Shown here piece by piece: positions 45,479 through 53,491 of a stretch of DNA of 64,000 nucleotides (position 1 is the stretch's first letter; each line of letters starts with the position of its first letter). The notes beneath the pieces were generated by a model. The model made no database searches. It worked only from the letters and a program-made list of their open reading frames with translations, and had not been told where the DNA came from. The position numbers and the translations under genes were made by a program. The DNA is from Bosea sp. F3-2 (GTDB lineage: Bacteria > Pseudomonadota > Alphaproteobacteria > Rhizobiales > Beijerinckiaceae), in contig NZ_CP042331.1 of NCBI RefSeq assembly GCF_008253865.1, positions 496,001 to 560,000 of the forward strand. The letters run 5' to 3'.

Positions 45479-45746
45479 GGTCTGTACGCATGGTGGATGA
45501 TGTTCTGATCGGGCCAAAATGCCCGAAAGCCAGGAGGAGCCCGCCGCCCGATGCCCCACGGCATCGGGCAAGGGACCGACACAGCTATCGGGCATTTTCG
45601 CCCGACCCTTTCGGGCGCGGGCCTTTTGATCGGCTGGTGCGTCGCGCGGCCTTGCAAACCGGGCGGTTTGCTGCGGCCACGCTCCTGCCCGCCGATCAAA
45701 ATGCCGCGCGTCAGAACACCATCCACCATGCGTACAGACCCTAGAG
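45473..45746. mobile_element. MITE-like element with 36-bp terminal inverted repeats
   Basis: The ends (45473-45508 and 45711-45746) are inverted copies beginning CTCTAGGGTCTGTACGCATG and matching at 35 of 36 positions. TA at 45476-45477 and 45742-45743 flanks the GGGTCTG ends, compatible with an IS630/mariner-type TA target duplication. The interior has further palindromes (CCCGATGCC/GGCATCGGG, GGGCATTTTCGCCC) and no transposase. It separates two permease genes of one operon. Confidence 0.8.
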
Positions 45747-45753
45747 GTCGGTC

Positions 45754-46422
45754 ATGGGCGGCTCCCTCAACGCGAACCATCTCCTCTTCCTGGCCCAGGG
45801 CGCGCTCTGGACCATCGGGCTGTCGGCGATTGCGCTGATTGGTGGCGGGATCGTCGGCTTCCTGATCGCGCTCGCCCGCATCTCGCCGAGCAAGGCGGTG
45901 CGGCTGATCAGCGGCGCCTATGTCCAATTGGTCCAGGGCACGCCGCTTCTGGTGATCATGTTCCTCGGCTATTTCGGGCTTTCGGCGCTCGGCTTCAGGA
46001 TCACGCCGCTCTGGGCGGCAGGCGCCTCGCTGACGATCTATGTCGGCGCCTATTTTGGCGAGATCTGGCGCGGCTGCATCCAGGCCGTGCCGCGCCCGCA
46101 ATGGGAGGCTGCCGAGGGGCTGGGCCTGAGCCGCACCCAGCGGATGCTCAAGGTCATCCTGCCCCAGGCCATGCGCATCGCCACGCCGCCGACCGTCGGC
46201 TTCATGGTGCAGATCATCAAGAACACTTCGCTGGCCTCGGTCGTCGGCTTCGTCGAGCTCGCCCGCTCCGGCCAGATCATCAACAACTCGCTGTTCGAGC
46301 CCTTCCTGATCTACGCGATCATTGCCCTGATCTACTTCGCGCTCTGCTTCCCGATTTCGCTTCTCAGCCGGCGTCTCGAACGCCGCATGGGCGTCGGCCG
46401 CGCGAAGCTGATGCCGGCCTGA
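45754..46422 (+). CDS. polar amino acid-type ABC transporter permease
   Basis: The 222-residue second permease of the transporter has SGAYVQLVQGTPLLVIMFLG and the EAA loop WEAAEGLGLSRTQRMLKVIL. It begins 8 bp after the right end of the inserted element. Ribosome-binding sequence AGAGGTCGG near its ATG derives partly from the element end. It forms the heterodimeric channel with the permease at 44795. Confidence 0.92.
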   Translation: MGGSLNANHLLFLAQGALWTIGLSAIALIGGGIVGFLIALARISPSKAVRLISGAYVQLVQGTPLLVIMFLGYFGLSALGFRITPLWAAGASLTIYVGAYFGEIWRGCIQAVPRPQWEAAEGLGLSRTQRMLKVILPQAMRIATPPTVGFMVQIIKNTSLASVVGFVELARSGQIINNSLFEPFLIYAIIALIYFALCFPISLLSRRLERRMGVGRAKLMPA

Positions 46423-46436
46423 CGAGACGAAAAGCC

Positions 46437-47189
46437 ATGAGCCAGGAACGCATCATCGTCGAACGCCCCATCGTCATCCTCGACAAGGTCCACAAGAGCT
46501 TCGGCGCCCTCAAGGTGCTGGACGGCGTCAGCTTCACCGTCGAACGCGGCGAGGTGCTGGTGCTGATCGGCCGCTCCGGCTCCGGCAAGAGCACGGCGCT
46601 GCGCTGCATCGACCGGTTCGAGAAGATCGATTCAGGCGAAATCCGGGTCTGCGATCACCGTGTCGACGCCGCCGATATCGACCTCAGGGCGTTGCGGCAG
46701 GACGTGGGTATCGTCTTCCAGAGCTACAACCTGTTTCCGCATCTCACCATCGAGCAGAACATCACGCTGGCGCCGGTCTCAGTGAAGGGCGTGAAGAAGG
46801 CGAAGGCGCGCGAGCTCGCCAAGGCGATGCTGGCCAGGGTTGGCCTTTCCGAAAAGCTCGACGCCTACCCCGAGCAGCTCTCCGGCGGTCAGCAGCAGCG
46901 CGCGGCGATCGCCCGCTCGCTCGCCATGCAGCCCAAAGTGATGCTGTTCGACGAAGTCACCTCCGCGCTCGATCCGGAGCTGACCGGCGAGGTGCTCAAG
47001 GTCATCGAGCAGCTCGCTGCCGACGGCATGACGATGGTCATGGTCACCCATGAGATGGGGTTCGCACGGGGCATCGCCGATCAGGTGGTGTTCATGCATG
47101 CGGGCAGGGTTCACGAGGCCGGAAGTGCCTCGATCCTGTCGGCACCGGCCACGCCGGAACTCGCCCAGTTCGTCGGAACCGGGCTCTAA
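46437..47189 (+). CDS. polar amino acid-type ABC transporter ATP-binding protein
   Basis: The 250-residue ATPase has Walker A GRSGSGKST, signature LSGGQQQRAAIARSLAM and Walker B VMLFDEVTSALD, typical of GlnQ/HisP-type proteins. It follows the permease by 14 bp. It powers import together with the binding protein encoded next. Confidence 0.94.
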   Translation: MSQERIIVERPIVILDKVHKSFGALKVLDGVSFTVERGEVLVLIGRSGSGKSTALRCIDRFEKIDSGEIRVCDHRVDAADIDLRALRQDVGIVFQSYNLFPHLTIEQNITLAPVSVKGVKKAKARELAKAMLARVGLSEKLDAYPEQLSGGQQQRAAIARSLAMQPKVMLFDEVTSALDPELTGEVLKVIEQLAADGMTMVMVTHEMGFARGIADQVVFMHAGRVHEAGSASILSAPATPELAQFVGTGL

Positions 47190-47215
47190 CGACCAAAAAA
47201 GGGAAGGAAGCAAGG

Positions 47216-48004
47216 ATGAAACGCTATCTCACGATTGCCCTGCTCGGCACGTCGGCGCTCGCCTGCGCCAGCCAGGCGGCCCGCGCCGACATGCTCGATG
47301 ACATCACCAAGGCCGGCAAGATCCGCATCGCGACCGATCTCGCGATCCCTCCGTCGGGCATGATCGACAATGCGATGAAGCCGACCGGCTCCGACGTCGA
47401 GACGGCCGAGCTCCTCGCCAAGGACTGGGGCCTGCAGCTCGAATTCATCCAGACGACCGGCGCGACCCGCATCCCCAACGTCCAGACCAACAAGGCCGAC
47501 ATCATCATCTCGACGCTCTCGGTCACGCCCGAACGCGCCAAGGTCATCGACTTCTCCAAGCCCTATGCGGCGCTGCAATCGGTCGTGGGTTGCCTGAAGT
47601 CGGTCGAGGCCAAGAGCTGGGAGGATCTGAAGGGCAAGACGATCGCCGTCTCGCGCGGCACCACACAGGACACGACACTGACCAACATGAAGGAGCGCGA
47701 CCTCAAGCTCTCCCGCTATGAAGACGATGCGACCATGGTCACGGCGGCCGTCTCCGGCCAGGCCGACTGCGTCGCGACCTCGGCGACGATCGTCTCGCAG
47801 ATCGGCGTCAAGGCGCCTGCGCGTCCGTTCGAGTCCAAGGTCTCGATCACCAATTTCGACCTCGCCATCGGCGTGAAGAAGGGCGAGCCGAAGCTGCTCG
47901 AGAAGCTCGACGCCTGGGTCGAGCAGAACCTCAAGAACGGCAAGCTCAACGCGATCTACAAGAAATTCCACGGCACCGAACTGCCCGCGAACATGCGCGG
48001 CTAA
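47216..48004 (+). CDS. periplasmic substrate-binding protein (SBP_bac_3 family)
   Basis: The 262-residue family 3 binding protein has a signal peptide ending ARADM. It carries GKIRIATDLAIPPSGMID, LLAKDWGLQLEFIQTTGATR and NKADIIISTLSVTPERAKVI, standard SBP_bac_3 motifs. The ligand-binding Arg and Asp of amino-acid binders are not clearly conserved in place, so the ligand could be a sugar acid or another small polar carboxylate, in keeping with the operon. GGAAGGAAG precedes the start. Confidence 0.92.
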   Translation: MKRYLTIALLGTSALACASQAARADMLDDITKAGKIRIATDLAIPPSGMIDNAMKPTGSDVETAELLAKDWGLQLEFIQTTGATRIPNVQTNKADIIISTLSVTPERAKVIDFSKPYAALQSVVGCLKSVEAKSWEDLKGKTIAVSRGTTQDTTLTNMKERDLKLSRYEDDATMVTAAVSGQADCVATSATIVSQIGVKAPARPFESKVSITNFDLAIGVKKGEPKLLEKLDAWVEQNLKNGKLNAIYKKFHGTELPANMRG

Positions 48005-48066
48005 TCCATTTCCCGCCGGCGCCCGACAGGGGCGCCGGCGCTTCGCTCCAACCCACAGGACATCTC

Positions 48067-48513
48067 ATGCGCCTCGTCATCGGCTCCGACCATGCCGGCT
48101 GGTCCCTCAAGCAGCACGTCATCGACCACATCAAATCGCTGGGCCACGAGGTCGTCGATGTCGGCTCCCATGACGATAAGCCGGTCGACTTTCCCGACAT
48201 TGCCCGTGAGGTCGCCCGCAAGGTCACATCCGGCGAGGCCGAGCGCGGCATCATGGTCTGCGGCACCGGCGTCGGCGCCTCGATCGCCGCCAACAAGATG
48301 AAGGGCATCCGCGCCGCCGTCTGCCACGACATCCATTCCGCCCATCAGAGCGTCGAGCACGACGACGTCAATGTCATGTGCATCGGCGCCAAGATCGTCG
48401 GCCCCTGGCTCGCCAGCGATCTGATTTCGTCCTATCTCTCGGCCGAGTTCTCGACCGACGAGGATTTCCGCCGTCGGGTCGAGAAGCTGCACCAGATGGA
48501 CGCCGAAGGCTGA
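48067..48513 (+). CDS. RpiB/LacAB family sugar-phosphate isomerase
   Basis: The 148-residue isomerase has GSDHAGWSLK (Asp8, His9), the active Cys65 in VCGTGVGASIAANK and His98, the catalytic set of RpiB. RpiB-type enzymes interconvert ribose-5-P/ribulose-5-P, allose-6-P or four-carbon sugar phosphates such as erythrulose-4-P. The operon with a kinase and a GarR-like dehydrogenase suggests a dedicated catabolic isomerase rather than the housekeeping one. Cytoplasmic. Confidence 0.9.
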   Translation: MRLVIGSDHAGWSLKQHVIDHIKSLGHEVVDVGSHDDKPVDFPDIAREVARKVTSGEAERGIMVCGTGVGASIAANKMKGIRAAVCHDIHSAHQSVEHDDVNVMCIGAKIVGPWLASDLISSYLSAEFSTDEDFRRRVEKLHQMDAEG

Positions 48514-48530
48514 AGCGAGGGTAGGGCCCG

Positions 48531-49427
48531 ATGATCCTGGTTTTCGGATCGATCAATGTCGATTTGGTCGCGCGGGTCGCGACCATTCCGGGACCGGGCA
48601 AGACGGTGCTCGCACCGTCCTATGAGCGCCATTTCGGCGGCAAGGGTGCGAACCAGGCTGTTGCCGCCGCACGCCTCGCCGCGCCCGGCCGCGTCGCCAT
48701 GGCGGCTCGTGTCGGCGATGACGGCTTCGGCCGGGAGTCGATCGACAACCTCGCCGCCAACGGCATCGGGATCGATCTGGTCGGCGCCGGCGTGGCTCCG
48801 ACAGGCTGTGCCTTCATCACGGTCGATGCAGGCGCGGAGAATGCGATTACCGTCGCCAGCGGCGCCAATCTCGAGCCCAAAGCGGACGACGTGCCGGAGG
48901 CGCTGCTAGGCGCCGATACGCTGCTCGTGTTGCAGATGGAGGTGCCCTTTGCGCAGTCGCTGGCGCTTGCGCGGCGCACTCGGCAGTCGGGCGGGCGTGT
49001 CATCTGGAACTGCGCGCCGGTGCCTGACGGCTTCCCGGCGGCCGAGGCGGCTGCACTCCTCGCCGCCAGCGATGTCCTGATCGTCAACGAACACGAGGCC
49101 GCCGATATCGTCGCCATCCTTGGGCACCCGGGTGGCGAGATCGCGCGCCTGATCGAGGGCACCGCGACGCGCTGCATCGTCACGGCCGGTGCCGACGGCG
49201 CCTTCGCCTACATGCCGGAAGGCGAGACGCTTCACGTACCCGCACCGCGCATCGAACCGGTCGACACGACAGGCGCTGGCGATACCTTCGTCGGCGCTAT
49301 CGCGGCTGCTCTCGATGAGGGGTTGGGCCTGCAGCAGGCGCTCGACCTTGGCTGCCGCGCCGCCGCTCTGTCCTGCCTCGCACAGGGAGCGCAGGCGGGT
49401 ATGCCGTTCCGAAGCGCGATCGGCTGA
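48531..49427 (+). CDS. ribokinase/PfkB family carbohydrate kinase
   Basis: The 298-residue kinase begins MILVFGSINVDLVARV, has GGKGANQAVAAARL at about 35-48 and the C-terminal signature DTTGAGDTFVGA with catalytic Asp. This is a ribokinase-like member that would phosphorylate a sugar or sugar alcohol delivered by the ABC transporter. It lies 17 bp after the isomerase and is the last gene of the operon. Confidence 0.92.
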   Translation: MILVFGSINVDLVARVATIPGPGKTVLAPSYERHFGGKGANQAVAAARLAAPGRVAMAARVGDDGFGRESIDNLAANGIGIDLVGAGVAPTGCAFITVDAGAENAITVASGANLEPKADDVPEALLGADTLLVLQMEVPFAQSLALARRTRQSGGRVIWNCAPVPDGFPAAEAAALLAASDVLIVNEHEAADIVAILGHPGGEIARLIEGTATRCIVTAGADGAFAYMPEGETLHVPAPRIEPVDTTGAGDTFVGAIAAALDEGLGLQQALDLGCRAAALSCLAQGAQAGMPFRSAIG

Positions 49428-49478
49428 GCGACCGAGGCTGGGGTCTTTAGAGGCGGGCGAAGGCGTGAGACGCGCTTC

Positions 49479-50894
49479 TCACACCATTCCGGTGGCCAAG
49501 CCGTAGAGCAGCCCGGCAGCCGAACAGGCTGCGATGACCTTGATCATTCCGACCTTGAAGCGGAACACCGCGATCATGGCCGCCAGCGTCAGCAGCAGCG
49601 AGGCGACGTTGACGGTGCTCAGGACCGGCACGTCCAATTCCATGCCATAGCCGCGAATTTGGCGGACCTCGGCGAACAGGACATGCAGCGAAAACCAGAT
49701 TGACAGGTTCAGGATGACGCCGACGACAGCGGCCGTGATCGCGCCAAGCGCTGCCGATAGCGCCTTGTTGTTGCGCATCGTCTCCATGAACGGCGCGCCC
49801 AGGAAGATCCAGAGGAAGCACGGGACAAAGGTGACCCAGGTCGTCAGCAATCCACCAAGCGTGCCGGCCAGCAGCGGGTTCAGCGAGCCCGGCGCGCGGG
49901 AGGCGCCCATGAAGCCGACGAACTGCGTGACCATGATCAGCGGCCCGGGCGTGGTTTCGGCCATGCCGAGGCCATCCAGCATTTCACCCGGCTTCAGCCA
50001 GCCATAGTGCTCGACCGCCTGCTGGGCGACATAGGACAGGACCGAATAGGCCCCACCGAAGGTCACCATCGCCATCTTGGAAAAGAAGATGGAAATCTCG
50101 GTGAAGACATCGCCTCGGCCGAGCGTCGCCAGCAAGACGATGACGGGCGCGAACCAGAGGAAGAAGCCGATGGCCGCGACCTTCAACGACCAGCTCAGCG
50201 GCGGCCTGGCATGGGCCGGAATGCCCTCGCCAAGCGCCGAGTCGACGTCGGCGACCTGCTTGCCTCCGACTTTGCCGTGACCGCCGCCCACCAGGAATGC
50301 AGACCAGCCGGCGCGGCCGCCGACATAGCCGATCAGGCCAGCCCCCAGGACGACGAGCGGGAAAGGGGCCCGGAAGAGCGTCAGGGCGAGAAAGGCGGCC
50401 ACGGCGAGGCCGATCATGACCCCGTTCTTGAGGGAGCGCCGGCCGATCCGGAGCACGGCTTCGAGCACGATCGCCAGGACCGCAGCCTTCAAACCGAAGA
50501 ACAGCGCCTGCACGCTCCCGACATTGCCGAAGATGGCGTAGATCCAGCTCAGCGCCATGATGGCAATGAGGCCCGGAAGCACGAACAGGGTTCCAGCGAC
50601 GAGGCCGCCCTTGGTCTTGTGCAGGAGCCAGCCGATATAGACGGCCAGCTGTTGGGCCTCCGGCCCGGGAAGCAGGGTGCAGTAGTTCAGCGCATGCAGG
50701 AACCGGGTCTCGCCGATCCAGCGCTTCTCCTCCACGATGATGCGATGCATCACCGCGATCTGCCCGGCAGGGCCGCCGAAGCTGAGCGCCGCGACCCGGG
50801 CCCAGACGCGCAGAGCCTCACTGAATGAAATCCCATGATCGGGCTCGGCGCTCTGCTTGGGAGGCGCAGCGTCGATGGTCTCGCTCTTGTTCAT
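49479..50894 (-). CDS. chrA: chromate efflux transporter ChrA
   Basis: The 471-residue CHR-superfamily protein has two homologous CHR domains: the N-terminal one with LSFGGPAGQIAVMHR and LPGPEAQQLAVYIGWL, the C-terminal one with MVTFGGAYSVLSYVAQQA and ETTPGPLIMVTQFVGFMG. About twelve membrane segments. It exports chromate driven by the membrane potential. The gene ends convergently 51 bp from the kinase gene and is preceded by chrB, the usual chrBA order. Confidence 0.97.
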   Translation of the reverse strand: MNKSETIDAAPPKQSAEPDHGISFSEALRVWARVAALSFGGPAGQIAVMHRIIVEEKRWIGETRFLHALNYCTLLPGPEAQQLAVYIGWLLHKTKGGLVAGTLFVLPGLIAIMALSWIYAIFGNVGSVQALFFGLKAAVLAIVLEAVLRIGRRSLKNGVMIGLAVAAFLALTLFRAPFPLVVLGAGLIGYVGGRAGWSAFLVGGGHGKVGGKQVADVDSALGEGIPAHARPPLSWSLKVAAIGFFLWFAPVIVLLATLGRGDVFTEISIFFSKMAMVTFGGAYSVLSYVAQQAVEHYGWLKPGEMLDGLGMAETTPGPLIMVTQFVGFMGASRAPGSLNPLLAGTLGGLLTTWVTFVPCFLWIFLGAPFMETMRNNKALSAALGAITAAVVGVILNLSIWFSLHVLFAEVRQIRGYGMELDVPVLSTVNVASLLLTLAAMIAVFRFKVGMIKVIAACSAAGLLYGLATGMV

Positions 50895-50909
50895 GACGTT
50901 CCCCGGTCG

Positions 50910-51896
50910 TCAGGCGCGCTTCGACCTGAAGTACTGGTAGAGGTTGTCGAAGACAGCCGCGCCTTGCGCGATGCGGTCTTCGTCCTGAGGGTTGGCGGTA
51001 CATACGCCCGAAATCAGGCTCGCAATACCTGTCGTCTCCTCGCGCCCGAACTTGCCGTCCTTCAAGTCAATGTCGTGGACGATCTCGGAAATGGCCTGGA
51101 GCGCGGCATCGGCGATGCCGATGCGGGTCAACAGGACTTCGAAGCTGCAGCGATCGCCTTCATGGGTGATCTCGCCTTCGAACATGTCGAAGCGCAGCTC
51201 TCCGGGCTTGGGTTCGTATCCCTTGCCCGGAACGAAGCGGATGACGGCACTGGGGTCGATGAAGCGGCGGATCAGCCAGCTACACGCGATCCGGTCGACA
51301 TGCACGCCCTTGCGCGTCACCCAGACGCGCCCCTTAAGATCGGCTGCGGTCCGTGCCGGTGCTTCCGGCGAAGGCGTCGTCATATCGGTATCCTCCGCAA
51401 GCCCGCGCTCGATCTCGGCGACCAGGCTCTCGGCCGAGAGGCGGCCGGTCGCTCCGAAAAAATCGATCGCGGCAATGTCTGCGAGCCGTTTCCGCAGACG
51501 ATTGGTTTGCGAGCGAACTTCCGCCCTGTCCTCGGGCGTGGCGGTTGCCGTGAGACGGGCCGAAAGAGCGCGCGCCTCCTTGGAGATCGCCCCGTAATCC
51601 TCATCGCGTGCCGCGTCGAACAGAGCCCGTGCCTGGCTGTCAGAGAGGCCGTCGATCAGGCGCGCTTCGCAGACCATCGCCTCGCCGCCGCCTTCAACGA
51701 TCTCCTTCAGCAGCCACTCGAAATCCTCCTGCGTCTCGGCATTTGCCGGCAGCGCATAGACCGTGCTCTTCACCGCGACGGCGCCGATCCCTTGCAGGCG
51801 CCGCCAGATCTTCACCCGGAAGTAGGCTGGCTTGCTCGGCAACTGATGGATCAGCAGGAGCCAGCGCTGCTCTGCGGGGATTATGTCGTCGCTCAT
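50910..51896 (-). CDS. chrB: chromate resistance regulator ChrB
   Basis: The 328-residue ChrB has its N-terminal domain (WLLLIHQLPSKPAYFRVKIW to about 180) and a C-terminal ChrB domain (VWVTRKGVHVDRIACSWLIR to the end). It acts as a chromate-responsive regulator of the operon. It starts with no Shine-Dalgarno sequence, so it may be translated from a leaderless transcript. It is divergent from the SOD-rhodanese gene with a shared AT-rich 98-bp spacer. Confidence 0.95.
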   Translation of the reverse strand: MSDDIIPAEQRWLLLIHQLPSKPAYFRVKIWRRLQGIGAVAVKSTVYALPANAETQEDFEWLLKEIVEGGGEAMVCEARLIDGLSDSQARALFDAARDEDYGAISKEARALSARLTATATPEDRAEVRSQTNRLRKRLADIAAIDFFGATGRLSAESLVAEIERGLAEDTDMTTPSPEAPARTAADLKGRVWVTRKGVHVDRIACSWLIRRFIDPSAVIRFVPGKGYEPKPGELRFDMFEGEITHEGDRCSFEVLLTRIGIADAALQAISEIVHDIDLKDGKFGREETTGIASLISGVCTANPQDEDRIAQGAAVFDNLYQYFRSKRA

Positions 51897-51905
51897 GTTC
51901 GTACC

Positions 51906-51949
51906 GTATCATCAAAAAGATTAAAAGCAACACTTGTATCATTTTTGAT
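51906..51949. promoter_or_regulatory. divergent chr promoter/operator region
   Basis: The spacer contains ATCAAAAA (51911-51918) and its exact inverse TTTTTGAT (51942-51949), plus direct repeats GTATCAT at 51906 and 51936, 30 bp apart. The symmetry and AT-richness suggest one operator controlling both directions, likely by ChrB. Confidence 0.6.
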
Positions 51950-51994
51950 TCGAGCGTAGCGTCCCGTCATCGCGTATCCCGGAGGAGGGGTGCC

Positions 51995-52957
51995 ATGCAT
52001 CGGATCATGCCCTTGCCTTTCAAGCCGCCGCGCCTTGACGGGCTCTCCGAGCGGCTCCTGGCGAGCCATTACGAGAACAATTACGGAGGTGCCGTGCGGC
52101 GCCTCAATGCGATCGAGCGCCGCCTCGACGAACTCGACTGGAGCCAGGCTCCGGTGTTCGACATCAACGGCCTCAAGCGGGAGGAACTCATCGCCGCCAA
52201 TTCGGCGATCCTGCATGAGATCTATTTCGACGGGCTCGGCGGCACCGGCGACGCCGCGGGCGAGCTGGCCGCTGCGCTGGAGCGGGATTTTGGCAGCGTC
52301 GCCGGTTGGCGTTCGAAATTCTCCGCCTGCGCGAAGGCGCAGGCCGGCGGCTCGGGCTGGACCTTGCTGGTCTGGTCGGAGCGCCATGAACGCCTGATGA
52401 TCCAGTGGGGGCAGGATCACACGAACTGCCTCGCCGGCAGCATCCCGATCATGGCGCTCGATATGTACGAGCACGCCTATCACATCGATTTCGGTGCGAA
52501 GGCTGGAGCCTATGTCGACGCCTTCATGAAGAATATCCACTGGGAGCGGGTTGGCGCCCGCTTTCAGAGGGTGGCCATGAACCACCGCGCAGCCGCCTCC
52601 GCCGTTTCCGAAGACGGCATCGCCGCCGAGGACCTGCTGGCGCGCTTGCAGCGCCAGGACGATCTCGTCCTGCTGGATGTCTGCCTCGCGGAGGACCTGG
52701 CGAAGCGCAGCGATATGATCCCGGGAGCGCAACTGCGTGCTCCGGAACAGATCGCCGATTGGGCCGATGACCTGCCGAAGGACAAGCCGATCGTCGCCTA
52801 TTGCGTCTACGGCTTCCAGGTCAGTGGCGACGCCGTCGCTGAACTTCGCCGCCGCGGCCTCGATGCCTGCTCGCTCGCAGGCGGCATTGCCGCCTGGCAT
52901 GCGATCGGCGCTCCAACCGTTCCGCTCACCACCGCTGAAGGGAGGCCTACGCCATGA
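51995..52957 (+). CDS. superoxide dismutase (Fe/Mn)-rhodanese fusion, chromate-associated (ChrC-like)
   Basis: The 320-residue fusion has an Fe/Mn superoxide dismutase domain (1-200; metal motifs SHYENNYGG, ILHEIYFDGLGG, DMYEHAYHIDFG) and a C-terminal rhodanese domain (about 215-315) with AYCVYGFQVS holding the reactive Cys. ChrC of chromate plasmids is a single SOD, so the rhodanese part is extra. GGAGGAGGGG precedes the ATG. It would remove superoxide made during chromate reduction; the rhodanese may add sulfane-sulfur handling. Confidence 0.92.
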   Translation: MHRIMPLPFKPPRLDGLSERLLASHYENNYGGAVRRLNAIERRLDELDWSQAPVFDINGLKREELIAANSAILHEIYFDGLGGTGDAAGELAAALERDFGSVAGWRSKFSACAKAQAGGSGWTLLVWSERHERLMIQWGQDHTNCLAGSIPIMALDMYEHAYHIDFGAKAGAYVDAFMKNIHWERVGARFQRVAMNHRAAASAVSEDGIAAEDLLARLQRQDDLVLLDVCLAEDLAKRSDMIPGAQLRAPEQIADWADDLPKDKPIVAYCVYGFQVSGDAVAELRRRGLDACSLAGGIAAWHAIGAPTVPLTTAEGRPTP

Positions 52958-53424
52958 AATGGGTCACACGCGAACGCCCCGTCATCGATCGGATCGCCTG
53001 TCCCTGGCTGATCACGCGGTTCATCGACAAGGAACCCGAGTTCCTGTTCGTGCCGCCGGACCAGGTTCGAAAGGTGGCCGAGGAAACCGGCGCCATTCCC
53101 TATGATGTGCCCGGCGTCGAATACACGCATGTCGGCGAGGGATGCAGCTTCGACACTTTCGTGGAGAAGCACGACCTGGCCAAGGACCTCGCCATCGCCA
53201 CGATCGCCGCCATTGTTCGCGGCGCCGATACGGACAAGCACGATCTCACGCCGCAATCGGCGGGGCTGCTGGCAATCTCGATGGGGCTGCGCGACCTTTC
53301 TTCGGACGATCACGAGGTGCTGAAGCACGGCTTCATCATCTACGACGCGCTCTACGCCTGGGCATCCCGTCGAAAGGGCGAGACCCATAGCTGGCCGCCG
53401 GTGATGAAGGCGACCGCCGCCTGA
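52954..53424 (+). CDS. stand-alone ChrB C-terminal domain protein
   Basis: The 156-residue protein corresponds to the C-terminal half of ChrB (VTRERPVIDRIACPWLITRF, then HVGEGCSFDTFVEKHDL and a run to HEVLKHGFIIYDALY), with no N-terminal regulatory half. It overlaps the SOD-rhodanese gene by ATGA. It may be the metal- or chromate-sensing or enzymatic part of a chromate system, similar to ChrB-domain proteins in other chr clusters. Its neighbour on the other side is convergent. Confidence 0.9.
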   Translation: MKWVTRERPVIDRIACPWLITRFIDKEPEFLFVPPDQVRKVAEETGAIPYDVPGVEYTHVGEGCSFDTFVEKHDLAKDLAIATIAAIVRGADTDKHDLTPQSAGLLAISMGLRDLSSDDHEVLKHGFIIYDALYAWASRRKGETHSWPPVMKATAA

Positions 53425-53491
53425 CGGCATCTCTCCGGTATTGGAGAAAGCCCGTGCTACGCTTCGCAGCGGATCGTGATGGATTATGCCG

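Noticed and set aside
45479..45753. Two short frames (84 and 95 codons) in the MITE-like element
   Set aside because: Arg/Pro-rich, no ribosome-binding site, and the palindromic interior explains open frames.
49465..49482. GTGAGA-N6-TCTCAC hairpin between the kinase and chrA 3' ends
   Set aside because: Possible bidirectional terminator but only a 6-bp stem, overlapping the chrA stop, with no T-run; too weak to list.
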